64,000 bases of DNA from assembly GCF_002933295.1 (NCBI RefSeq), contig NZ_PSSW01000001.1, positions 558,001-622,000 on the forward strand, read 5' to 3'. Within the stretch, counting starts at the first letter, position 1. Each line of letters begins with the position of its first letter. The DNA comes from Marinobacter flavimaris (GTDB lineage: Bacteria > Pseudomonadota > Gammaproteobacteria > Pseudomonadales > Oleiphilaceae). A program made the translations under genes and the position numbers. Below the pieces are notes generated by a model, which saw nothing but the letters and a program-made list of their open reading frames with translations, had not been told where the DNA came from and did not search any database. Below, piece by piece: positions 55,676-63,804 of the stretch.

Positions 55676-58553
55676 TCGGATGGCCGGCAGGACTGTTAAA
55701 GGCCTCCTCATGGTTGGGGCCCTTGTCATGGCGAGTGGCTGCCAGATGTTGCAGTCGATGATGCCTGCCGGTGGCGAAGAAATGCCGCGAGTCCGTGAGG
55801 GCACACTGGCTGCGCTTCCGACGATCGAAACGCGGCAGGAAAGTGCCGATGCAGCGGCGGTCAGCGACCCCGCAGAAGATGTTTCCATTGAAACGGTAAT
55901 GGACAGTTACAAGGCGCTTTTGCCACTCGTAGAGGATCCCCGCAAGCAGGTTACCATCAGGCATCGGTTGGCCGATCTGGAATTCCAGCGTGCGGAGCGG
56001 AAAATGGCGGATTCGGCTGTCGATGAACTGTCTGGCGCCATCGATGCCTACCAGCGCCTTCTGTCGGAATATCCAGAGCGTGAGGGCAATGACCAGATCT
56101 ATTATCAGCTTGCCAGAGCCTGGGAGCTTCGAGGCGCGACACCGCAGCAGCTTGATGCACTGAATACTCTGGTCCGCCGCTACCCGGATTCAGAATACTG
56201 GGTTGAGGCTCAATTCCGCCGCGGCGATCTGTTGTTTATCGATGGCCGATACGGGGAAGCGGAACAGGCTTTCGACGAGGTTACCCTCGCGAGCCAGGAA
56301 CGCATGGCCGATCCCTCGTTCCTGGTGAACGCGCATTACATGAAGGGCTGGAGTCTTTTCAAACAGGCGCAATACCAGGAAGCGCTCTTCAGTTACGTTG
56401 AAGTGCTTGATCTCGTCATGCCCGAGGGCAGGCCGGTGGCGGACGTGGATCAGCGAAGCCAGACACTGATCGAAGATCTGTTCAGGGTGGTAGGGCTGTC
56501 CCTGTCGTACCTTGACGGAGCGGAAACCCTCCAGGCGCTTTTCCGCCAAACGGGTGGTCGCCCCTACGAAATCCTGGTCTACGACCGCTACAGCGAGCTC
56601 TTGCTCGAGAGAGAGCAATACAGTGATGCCATCGATGTCTTCGAAGCCTACATAGAAGACCATCCGGAGAGTCCCTGGGCGCCGCGCTACCACATCCGGA
56701 TCATTGATACCCTTGAGCTGGCCGGTTTCACCCGTACGATCCCTGAACGAAAGGCCGGCTTTGTCAGCCTTTACGGAATCTACAGCGATTACTGGCAGTC
56801 AGCGGGCCCCGATGCAATTGGCTTTATCGAGCAACAACTGGAACAACTGTTGCCGGAACTGGCGGACCGCCAGTACCTGCTGGCAGGGGAGGCGGAGGAT
56901 GATCAGCAGGCGGACGATCATTACCGCAAAGCCGCCAGTTATTACGCCGAATTTGCGGCTACCTTTCCGGACCACCCCCGTACACCGGAGCGGCTGTTCC
57001 TTCTGGGTGAGACTTACCTGGAGCTGGAAGACTGGCCGGCAGCAATCGCAGCTTTCGAACGCGTGGCCTATGACTATCCGGAAGACACAGTAGCCGATCG
57101 GGCAGCTGAAGCCGGGTATGCCTCGGTGCTGGCATTCCGGGAGTACTCGCAAACCTGGGAGAGTGAACCGGTATCGGAGCGGATGGCCTATCAGGAGCTG
57201 CAACAACTGAACCGGCTGCGGTTCGCAAATGCGTTTCCCGGCGACGCCCGGGCACCGGCGGTGTATTACATTGCGCTGCAGCGTGAATTTGACCTGAACA
57301 ACTGGGAAGAGACCGTCAATATGGCGGCCCGACTTGTTACCTGGCAACCCACGCCCCCGGATGAATTGACGACGGAAGCTTTGCTGTTATCCGGGCACAG
57401 CCTCTCCGAACTGGCCCGATACGCCGAGGCGGAACAGGCTTATCGTGACGCCCTGGCAACAATGGCCGAAGACGATGAACGCAGAAGCGGCGTTCGTGAA
57501 AATCTGGCAGCCGCGGTCTATCGACAGGCGGAGCAGTTAGCTGATGCCGGAAATGTGGAGGCTGCGGTGAGCGAATTCCTGCGAGTCGGCACGGCCGTTC
57601 CAGAATCCGCTCTGCGGGCAAACGCCGAATACGATGCTGCATCACTTCTTATCACTGCCAATCTCTGGGAGCAGGCCATCGGTGTGCTGACCAGTTTCAG
57701 GCGGTCTTTCCCCAATCACGAGCTGATTGACACAGTCCCTGCAAAACTGGCGTTGGCCTACCGTGAAACGGAGCAGTGGGAGCGAGCCGCCGACGAACTC
57801 CAGCAAATGGTCTCCCTCGCCAAGACGCCGGAAGAGCGAAGGGAAAACCTGTTGATTGCAGCAGAACTGTACGATCAGGCCGGTAACCGGGAGAAGGCGA
57901 TTGATACCTGGCGAAATTACGCCAACAGCCACCCCGAGCCGACGGACGTCTACATGGAAGCGGCCAATCGGCTGGCTGAGCTCTATCAGGAAGACGGGGA
58001 TGCCGAAAGCAGGGATTACTGGTTGCGAAAGCAGATGGAAACGGTGGACCGGGACCCGGACGCCGCAGACGATCGCATGCGGTACCTTGCGGCGTCAGCC
58101 TCTGCAATCCTCGCCCGCGACGCCCTTGCCAGGTATGACGGCATCAGGCTGACTCTTCCACTCAATCAAAGCATGACAGCGAAGACCGATGCGCTTGAAC
58201 GAGCGGTCAACGCCTACAAGAAGACGGCCAGCTATGGCCTTTCATCATTTGCAACCGAGGCCGGTTACCAGATCGCCCACATCTATGCACGCCTAGGTGC
58301 CGATCTCATGGACTCGGAGCGGCCCACCGGATTGAGCGAGCTTGAACTGGCTCAGTACGAGCTTCTCCTGGAAGAGCAGGCCTACCCGTTTGAGGACAAC
58401 GCCATCGATATCCACGAGCAGAATATCCGGCGGGCCCGGGAGGGCATTTTCGATGAATGGGTCAAGCGCAGTTACGAGGCCTTGAAAGCCCTGTTGCCCG
58501 GACGTTATCGGAAAGAAGAAGTTACCCAGGGGGTTGTCTATGAGCTCGATTAA
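55668..58553 (+). CDS. Large TPR lipoprotein
   Basis: About 961 residues. The lipoprotein signal LLMVGALVMASGC puts the lipid on Cys25. Numerous TPR-like repeats follow (YYQLARAWELRGATPQQLDA, AQFRRGDLLFIDGRYGEAEQ, LLGETYLELEDWPAAIAAFE, LAYRETEQWERAADELQQMV), giving a long superhelical scaffold with YfiO/YbgF-like features. The frame is open upstream to 55521 inside the previous gene, but ATG 55668 starts the signal peptide. It resembles the large TPR proteins of the myxobacterial gliding machinery in type and context, though not demonstrably orthologous. It overlaps both neighbours. Confidence 0.82.
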   Translation: MNNRMAGRTVKGLLMVGALVMASGCQMLQSMMPAGGEEMPRVREGTLAALPTIETRQESADAAAVSDPAEDVSIETVMDSYKALLPLVEDPRKQVTIRHRLADLEFQRAERKMADSAVDELSGAIDAYQRLLSEYPEREGNDQIYYQLARAWELRGATPQQLDALNTLVRRYPDSEYWVEAQFRRGDLLFIDGRYGEAEQAFDEVTLASQERMADPSFLVNAHYMKGWSLFKQAQYQEALFSYVEVLDLVMPEGRPVADVDQRSQTLIEDLFRVVGLSLSYLDGAETLQALFRQTGGRPYEILVYDRYSELLLEREQYSDAIDVFEAYIEDHPESPWAPRYHIRIIDTLELAGFTRTIPERKAGFVSLYGIYSDYWQSAGPDAIGFIEQQLEQLLPELADRQYLLAGEAEDDQQADDHYRKAASYYAEFAATFPDHPRTPERLFLLGETYLELEDWPAAIAAFERVAYDYPEDTVADRAAEAGYASVLAFREYSQTWESEPVSERMAYQELQQLNRLRFANAFPGDARAPAVYYIALQREFDLNNWEETVNMAARLVTWQPTPPDELTTEALLLSGHSLSELARYAEAEQAYRDALATMAEDDERRSGVRENLAAAVYRQAEQLADAGNVEAAVSEFLRVGTAVPESALRANAEYDAASLLITANLWEQAIGVLTSFRRSFPNHELIDTVPAKLALAYRETEQWERAADELQQMVSLAKTPEERRENLLIAAELYDQAGNREKAIDTWRNYANSHPEPTDVYMEAANRLAELYQEDGDAESRDYWLRKQMETVDRDPDAADDRMRYLAASASAILARDALARYDGIRLTLPLNQSMTAKTDALERAVNAYKKTASYGLSSFATEAGYQIAHIYARLGADLMDSERPTGLSELELAQYELLLEEQAYPFEDNAIDIHEQNIRRAREGIFDEWVKRSYEALKALLPGRYRKEEVTQGVVYELD

Positions 58554-59109
58554 GGCCTGTGGACTCTGTCTTTTCGTGATGTTTTCGCTTTCGGGGTGTG
58601 TAACGGCGCCGGCGCCGCCGGAGTCTGAGGCAGAAGTTGAGCAAGCTGTACTGGAAGCGTCATTCGCCAAGGCCGTGAGTGCCATGGAGGAGGGAAATCT
58701 CGCCGAGGCCAAAACCCGATTCGAGCAACTGGCGAGCGACTACCCCGGAAGAGCCGGCCCCATGGCCAACCTTGGCATTATTGCGTTCCAGGAAGAGGAT
58801 ACCGAGACCGCGAAAAGTTGGTTTGAACGCACGCTGGCGGTGAATCCGGAACATGTGCAGGCGCTGAATCATCTGGGAGTAATTGCCCGGAACGCAGGAG
58901 AATTCGACGAAGCAGAACGGTATTATCGCGCGGCACTGTCTGCTGATCCGAATTACGCGCCTGCTATCCTTAATCTGGCCTTCCTGCTTGATATCTACCT
59001 GGGTAAACCTTCCGAGGCGGTCGACCTTTATGAGCGTTATCAGTCCGCGGCCAGTGAGCCGCACCCCAGACTGGAAGACTGGATCTTCGATGCCAAAAAC
59101 AGAATCTAA
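58540..59109 (+). CDS. Small TPR lipoprotein
   Basis: A 189-residue lipoprotein with signal GLCLFVMFSLSGC (Cys20) and three clear TPR units: FAKAVSAMEEGNLAEAKTRF, ANLGIIAFQEEDTETAKSWF and LNHLGVIARNAGEFDEAERY, plus a partial fourth. AGGGGG lies six bases before ATG 58540, which overlaps the preceding gene by 14 bases. It is similar in design to AglT-type accessory TPR lipoproteins next to TolQ/TolR-like motors (analogy only). It probably bridges the motor and the outer-membrane parts. Confidence 0.85.
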   Translation: MSSIKACGLCLFVMFSLSGCVTAPAPPESEAEVEQAVLEASFAKAVSAMEEGNLAEAKTRFEQLASDYPGRAGPMANLGIIAFQEEDTETAKSWFERTLAVNPEHVQALNHLGVIARNAGEFDEAERYYRAALSADPNYAPAILNLAFLLDIYLGKPSEAVDLYERYQSAASEPHPRLEDWIFDAKNRI

Positions 59110-59124
59110 TGTGGACTATGTGAT

Positions 59125-59430
59125 ATGAAACGTCTCGCGCTAATCGCTCTGGCAGTTTCCGCCCTGTTGCCCACGGCGCCGATGGTCTTCGCCCAGGACG
59201 CCCCGGGTGTGGTTACCATTGAGGGCACGCGAATCCGTGGCGATCAGGAAGTGCCTACGGTGATGTATCTGGTGCCCTGGCAGCCACCGGAAGTGGACGA
59301 GTTGCGTGCGCCAGAAGAACGCCTGATGGTTGATCAGGGTCTCCGGCCATTGGAACGCTATGAGTTCCAGCGTTTTATCAAGTACCACGAAGCGTTTATC
59401 AAACAGACCCAGGCCAGCACAGGGCAGTAG
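59125..59430 (+). CDS. Small periplasmic protein of unknown function
   Basis: A 101-residue protein with signal peptide MKRLALIALAVSALLPTAPM and cleavage near VFA-QDA. The mature part begins VVTIEGTRIRGDQEVPTVMY, which looks like the start of a TonB-dependent receptor plug, followed by LVPWQPPEVDEL and a helical C-terminus. No barrel follows, so it is not a receptor. It may be a docking protein for the TonB/AgmX-like protein encoded three genes later. I recognise no named family. It is the last gene before the ExbB start, with a 139-base gap. Confidence 0.75.
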   Translation: MKRLALIALAVSALLPTAPMVFAQDAPGVVTIEGTRIRGDQEVPTVMYLVPWQPPEVDELRAPEERLMVDQGLRPLERYEFQRFIKYHEAFIKQTQASTGQ

Positions 59431-59569
59431 AGTGTGATGCCTGTCACGTCATGAGTGTGTTCCTGCGCAAGATTAAACAAACCCTCACACAGACTTTCGC
59501 GAACTTACCCTTGCAGGGGAGTGACGCGCTTAGACTGATCTGAAAACCGGACCATGGAGTGCCCAGAAA

Positions 59570-60277
59570 ATGATCGATACCGCCGTTCGCTTCTTCCAGG
59601 AAGGTGGCTTTTTTATGTTTCCGATTGCAGTTGTGCTGATTGTCGGACTCATTGTTGCCATTGAACGTTACGTTTACCTTTCCGCCCAGAAACTGACCAA
59701 CCGTCGGGACTTCAACCGCCTGCATCAGATGATCGCCAAGCGTGACCTGAAGGGCGCCCTGAACTACACCCAGGAATCCGGTAGTGCCATGTCGACCATG
59801 ATCGGCTTCGGCCTTCAGCGCCTTGCCCGCCGCCAGGGTCGTGAAGAGATCGAATACGCGATGGAAGAGGGGTTACTGGATGTGATGCCGCGTTTGGAAA
59901 AGCGCACCCAGTATCTGGCAACGCTGGCCAACATTGCCACGCTGCTTGGCCTGCTGGGTACCATTATCGGGTTGATTGCAGCATTTACGGCGGTAGCTGC
60001 AGCGGATCCGGCCCAGAAGGCGAGCCTTCTGTCCCAGAGTATCTCGGTTGCCATGAACACCACCGCCTTCGGCCTTATGTCTGCTATTCCCATGCTGCTG
60101 ATCCACTCACTGCTGCAGACCAAGACCAATGAGATCGTCGACAGCTTTGAGATGGCGGGCATCAAGGTCCTGAACCTCCTCAGCGATGGTTCCGGGAGTA
60201 AGACCGCCGCTCAACCACAGGGACAGAATGCCGCTTCGCCGGCACAGGCAGCGACTCCGGCCGGTAGCCCGGCCTGA
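59570..60277 (+). CDS. ExbB/TolQ/MotA-family proton channel protein
   Basis: A 235-residue protein with the three ExbB transmembrane helices: FMFPIAVVLIVGLIVAIERY, then LATLANIATLLGLLGTIIGL and TTAFGLMSAIPMLLIHSLLQ. The conserved polar Thr/Ser residues lining the channel (TLLGLLGT, MNTTAFG) are present. The C-terminal tail is Gln/Ala/Pro-rich and variable. It forms the pentameric stator around ExbD dimers and converts proton-motive force to movement. It heads a compact exbB-exbD-exbD-tonB-like set. Context points to the envelope locus, not to iron uptake. Confidence 0.93.
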   Translation: MIDTAVRFFQEGGFFMFPIAVVLIVGLIVAIERYVYLSAQKLTNRRDFNRLHQMIAKRDLKGALNYTQESGSAMSTMIGFGLQRLARRQGREEIEYAMEEGLLDVMPRLEKRTQYLATLANIATLLGLLGTIIGLIAAFTAVAAADPAQKASLLSQSISVAMNTTAFGLMSAIPMLLIHSLLQTKTNEIVDSFEMAGIKVLNLLSDGSGSKTAAQPQGQNAASPAQAATPAGSPA

Positions 60278-60302
60278 TAACCAGCCAGAAGGATGTCAGG
60301 CC

Positions 60303-60815
60303 ATGAGACGGAAGCATCGTCGCCTACAAAGTGAGGCCGATCTCGACATCACGCCCTTCATGAATCTCATGATTGTGCTGGTGCCGGTACTGCTGCTGAA
60401 TATGGTGTTCGCCCACACCAGCGTTCTGGAACTCAACTTCCCGACCGGTGACAGCCTTTCGGCCCAGCAGGCGGAAGAGCTGCAGATCCAGGTGGTGATC
60501 TATGAGGATCGCCTGGTCGTTGCGGATAACCAGGGCGGCGTCATCAAGAACATCCCCCAGCGCGAGGGCGAGTATGATTTCGTTCTGCTCAAGGATGTCA
60601 TGAAGGAAATCAAGAGCCGTGTGCCCGACAAAAAGGATGTGATTATTATGCCGTCCCGGCAGACGTCCTATCAGTCTCTGGTCTCGGTGATGGACACGGT
60701 GCGCTCATACGAGGCAGTAGTGGCTGGTAGTGTGGTTGAAGCGGAGCTGTTCCCCGAGATCTCTCTCGGCGATGCGCCCGCACAGCCTTCGGGATCCGCG
60801 GAGGTGAGTTCATGA
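60303..60815 (+). CDS. ExbD/TolR-family protein with Asn in place of the channel Asp
   Basis: A 170-residue protein with one N-terminal transmembrane helix (PFMNLMIVLVPVLLLNMVF) and a periplasmic domain. In ExbD and TolR the motif is TPF/L-x-D with an Asp that carries protons; here the residue is Asn21 (DITPFMNLMIVL). Otherwise the family features hold (VVIYEDRLVVADNQGG, IIMPSRQTSYQSLVSVMD). ATG 60303 starts the protein; a GTG-opened frame upstream is within exbB. It overlaps the second exbD gene by 4 bases, suggesting a fixed ratio and a heterodimer. Confidence 0.92.
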   Translation: MRRKHRRLQSEADLDITPFMNLMIVLVPVLLLNMVFAHTSVLELNFPTGDSLSAQQAEELQIQVVIYEDRLVVADNQGGVIKNIPQREGEYDFVLLKDVMKEIKSRVPDKKDVIIMPSRQTSYQSLVSVMDTVRSYEAVVAGSVVEAELFPEISLGDAPAQPSGSAEVSS

Positions 60816-61312
60816 AAGAATCTGCCAAGGCCCGCCGCCAGAAACGCCATTACCGGCGCAATAAAAGCCAGGGAAAGATGAACCTGGTCTCGTTGATGGA
60901 TATCTTCACCATCCTGGTGTTCTTCCTGATGGTGAACTCCTCCTCCGACGTACAGGTATTGAACCAGAACAATACTATCAAACTGCCGGATTCCACCGCT
61001 CAGCAACCCCCTGGTGACGTCCTGGCCCTCACCGTCACAGACCGGGATATCCTGGTGAACGGTCGGCTGGTAGTGAAACGCGACGCCTTCCAGACGTTTG
61101 ACGGACAGGTGGAGCCTGCCCTGAAGCAGGAACTGGACTATCAGGCCAGTCGCTCGTCGGCACCTGCCCCGGATGCGGGTCGACCAATTACCATTCTTGC
61201 AGACCGCGAACTGCCCTACGAGCTGCTGAAAAAAATCATGTCCACCTGTGTGGACGCCGGTTACGCCAGTATTTCCCTGGCGGTTAATCAGCGTGCGGAA
61301 CAGGGAGCCTGA
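60812..61312 (+). CDS. ExbD/TolR-family protein with intact channel Asp
   Basis: A 166-residue protein with a basic N-terminus (RRQKRHYRRNKSQGK), one transmembrane helix NLVSLMDIFTILVFFLMVNS carrying the conserved Asp30, and a periplasmic domain (LALTVTDRDILVNGRLVV, ITILADRELPYELLKKIMST). It presumably supplies the only protonatable site in the stator if it pairs with the preceding ExbD. The 4-base ATGA overlap with that gene suggests coupled synthesis. The TonB-like gene follows after 2 bases. Confidence 0.92.
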   Translation: MKESAKARRQKRHYRRNKSQGKMNLVSLMDIFTILVFFLMVNSSSDVQVLNQNNTIKLPDSTAQQPPGDVLALTVTDRDILVNGRLVVKRDAFQTFDGQVEPALKQELDYQASRSSAPAPDAGRPITILADRELPYELLKKIMSTCVDAGYASISLAVNQRAEQGA

Positions 61313-61314
61313 CC

Positions 61315-62316
61315 ATGATGGATTATCGGTACGGATTGCCCTGGAATCAGGAGCGTGGTGAACGTAAGCGGTTGTTGGCCGCCGCTGTTTTTGTGATGCC
61401 ATTGTTCCTTGCATTTGCAGGTTATGTCAGTTGGGTCGAGCTGCCAGAACGTGACAGGCAGGAACAGGAAGCTCTGCCGCCTCAGCTGGCCAAGCTGATC
61501 ATCGAGAAAAAGGAGCCCCCAAAACCGGTGTTGCCCGAGCCGGAGCCCGAACCGCCGAAGCCTGAGGAGAAGCCGGTGGAACAGGCCAAACCAGAGCCCA
61601 AGCCGGAGCCGGTTCCTGAACCGGTGATGCCGGAACCCGAGCCGGAGCCTCAGGTAGCCGAAAAACCGGAGCCCAAGCCAGAACCCAAGCCTGAAGAGGT
61701 CGCCAAGGCGCGGGAGAAGGCAAAGAATACCGGTATTCTGGCAATGGGGAACGAACTGAAAAAACTCAGTTCGCTGGCGGAGTCGGTCAAGCTGGATGGC
61801 CCGGTTGCCAATACAGCGGAACCTATTGCCCGCAAAACCGGTGATACTTTGGCCTCGCGCGCGACCGCGAGCGCGAAGAGCAGTGGGGTGAACGAGGAAG
61901 CGCTCAATCGGGAGGCCGGTCAGGTCGCCCTGGCCGAGCGTCAGCGCGCGGAAGTTGCCGAAGCAGAGAGAGTTGCTGCGGTGAAAGAGGCGGCACGCAA
62001 GGAACAGCAGGAAACTGCGGCCAGAACCCGGAGCAAGGAAGAGTTGCGCCGGACCATGGATGCCAACAAATCCGCGATCTACAGCATCTACAACCGGGAG
62101 CTTCGTCGCAAACCGTCGCTGCAAGGAAGTATTACCCCGGAGTTGGTCATTGAGCCGAACGGTGCAGTATCGAGTTGTTCGGTGGTGGAATCTACACTCA
62201 ATGAGCCGGCGCTGGAGAGCAAGATCTGCAATCGTCTGAGGTTGGTGGATTTCGGGGCCCGACCGGGCGTTGATCAAACCAAGATCCGTTATCCGATCGA
62301 ATTGCTGTCCAGCTAG
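61315..62316 (+). CDS. TonB-like energy transducer with AgmX/PglI-type C-terminal domain
   Basis: A 333-residue protein. One N-terminal transmembrane helix (RLLAAAVFVMPLFLAFAGYV) leads to a periplasm-spanning Pro/Glu/Lys-rich arm at about 60-135, rich in EPKPEP-type repeats. A charged helical part follows, then a C-terminal domain (RTMDANKSAIYSIYNRELRR, SLQGSITPELVIEPNGAVSS) of the kind found in myxobacterial AgmX/PglI, ending RYPIELLSS. Two cysteines flank the domain core (SSCSVV, SKICNR). It would carry motion from the ExbB/ExbD stator to outer-membrane partners. It is the last gene of the rightward arm. ATG 61318 is an equally possible start. Confidence 0.88.
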   Translation: MMDYRYGLPWNQERGERKRLLAAAVFVMPLFLAFAGYVSWVELPERDRQEQEALPPQLAKLIIEKKEPPKPVLPEPEPEPPKPEEKPVEQAKPEPKPEPVPEPVMPEPEPEPQVAEKPEPKPEPKPEEVAKAREKAKNTGILAMGNELKKLSSLAESVKLDGPVANTAEPIARKTGDTLASRATASAKSSGVNEEALNREAGQVALAERQRAEVAEAERVAAVKEAARKEQQETAARTRSKEELRRTMDANKSAIYSIYNRELRRKPSLQGSITPELVIEPNGAVSSCSVVESTLNEPALESKICNRLRLVDFGARPGVDQTKIRYPIELLSS

Positions 62317-62330
62317 GGCGCTGGACAGCA
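62303..62330. terminator. Hairpin at the end of the envelope locus
   Basis: TGCTGTCCAG (62303-62312) and CTGGACAGCA (62321-62330) form a perfect 10-bp stem with an 8-base loop. It spans the stop codon of the TonB-like gene and lies before the convergent symporter gene. There is no T-tract. Confidence 0.55.
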
Positions 62331-62340
62331 AGGATGCCGC

Positions 62341-63705
62341 TTAGCGTTTCCGGGTTGTGGTCGCGATCACGACACTGACCAGTCCGGAGCCTACCAGGGC
62401 ACCAACGAAAGGCATCAGGGTGGGAATGCTGCCGGGGAAGCTGGCAGCTTCCAATCCGGCCATCAGGCTGCCACCGGTAATCCATCCGGGCAGAATCGCG
62501 CCGAAAAGTCCCGCCAGACAGCCCAGGATCGCCGCCCTCGTGGTCATCTTTCCCCAGAGCCCCATCAGTACAGGCAGAACCGCCGTGGCGCAAAGCAGGT
62601 CTGCGATCAAAAATAGCCGCAGCACGGAAATCCCCTGAAGTGCCACCAGAACCACAGGAATCATCAGCAGCACGGTAAACCATCGGGCACTGACAATGGA
62701 CAACCCCTGTTTTTCGGTAACCGCCAGCGACGCAAGTGCGTTCTGCAGGGTATCCACCGAGGATGCCACGAGTGTGATGGCCAGGATCAGGGCCGGTAAA
62801 GCGAGCCAGGCCGGCGCATCAGCAAGCAAGGCAAAAAACGGAATCGGCGGGCTGCCCAGGTCGGCGCCGCTCATGGCCGCCAGTATTCCCAGCCCGCCAA
62901 CCACGGCGACAACGGCGATGGTGACCACGCCGCCCAGCAACGCGCCGCGGCTCAGGGCGTCCGTATCACGAGCCGACCATAAACGCTGCCAGTATCCCTG
63001 GTGGAAAAGGTTGGCGGCGGTGACGGCAATCACCAGAGTCAGCGCCACGCTCAGGGCTGCCGACGCAGGGATATCCGGTAGCGCTGCGGGTGCTGCGTCC
63101 GGAAGCTTGCCTACGGCAACAAAACTGACGATAGCCAGCAAGCCGATCAGTAACAGTGCCTGCCATTGGTCGGTAACGATGCTGGCCCTGAGACCACCGA
63201 CAGCGGTGTATACCAGCGTGGTTATGGCAACGCCAATGACCACAATGCCGCCATCAATACCGGAAAGCAGCGACGTTATGGCACCAATGGCAGTAAGCTC
63301 CGCGGTGAGAAAGCAAAGCATGTAGAGCACCGAGATCGTCGAAACGTAGCGGCGTACGCCATTGCCATAACAGGCGTTGGCGAATTCGCCGATGCTGCGT
63401 CCTTCCGGAAGGAAGCGGCGAATAGCGGGGCCACAGAAGGCGAACACGATAAACGGCAAGGCGGCGCCCAGGGCATAGCCAGCCAGAGCCAGAGGGCCGA
63501 CCAGTGCGCCAACCTCAGGCGGGGCAAACAGTATCCAGCCGCCCATGCCGGAAGCGAGGAAAGACAGTCCGAGGGCCCTGGCTCCCTGACTGTTTCTTGC
63601 CGTTACATAGTCATCCAGTCCGCCGTCGGCGAGACGGGCTCTCAGTCCGAGCCAGGCAAACAGGATCATGGCGACCACGATCGCCGCGAGGGTGGTATAA
63701 AACAT
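62341..63705 (-). CDS. Sodium:solute symporter family transporter
   Basis: A 454-residue integral membrane protein with about 13 hydrophobic helices and SSS-family features: LGLSFLASGMGGWILFAPPE near the start, RFLPEGRSIGEFANACYGNG, VYTAVGGLRASIVTDQWQAL (close to the family signature) and LVASSVDTLQNALASLAV. It imports a small solute with sodium. The substrate (amino acid, proline, pantothenate or organic acid) is not clear from sequence. It lies alone between the envelope locus and the PHA synthase gene, convergent with the former. Confidence 0.88.
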   Translation of the reverse strand: MFYTTLAAIVVAMILFAWLGLRARLADGGLDDYVTARNSQGARALGLSFLASGMGGWILFAPPEVGALVGPLALAGYALGAALPFIVFAFCGPAIRRFLPEGRSIGEFANACYGNGVRRYVSTISVLYMLCFLTAELTAIGAITSLLSGIDGGIVVIGVAITTLVYTAVGGLRASIVTDQWQALLLIGLLAIVSFVAVGKLPDAAPAALPDIPASAALSVALTLVIAVTAANLFHQGYWQRLWSARDTDALSRGALLGGVVTIAVVAVVGGLGILAAMSGADLGSPPIPFFALLADAPAWLALPALILAITLVASSVDTLQNALASLAVTEKQGLSIVSARWFTVLLMIPVVLVALQGISVLRLFLIADLLCATAVLPVLMGLWGKMTTRAAILGCLAGLFGAILPGWITGGSLMAGLEAASFPGSIPTLMPFVGALVGSGLVSVVIATTTRKR

Positions 63706-63804
63706 CGGGAGGTTCTCCGCCGTTCATCAAGCGGGCCATAGTGCCACAACGGCGGAAGCGGGGCGAGATACGTTGGCCCGCAGGAATGCGGGCCACGCAG
63801 AGGT

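Noticed and set aside
59570..62316. The ExbB-ExbD-ExbD-TonB genes as an ordinary iron-siderophore TonB system
   Set aside because: There is no TonB-dependent receptor or Fur-box-like sequence nearby, one ExbD is atypical, and the transducer C-terminus is AgmX/PglI-like. The upstream TPR and barrel genes are contiguous with the set.
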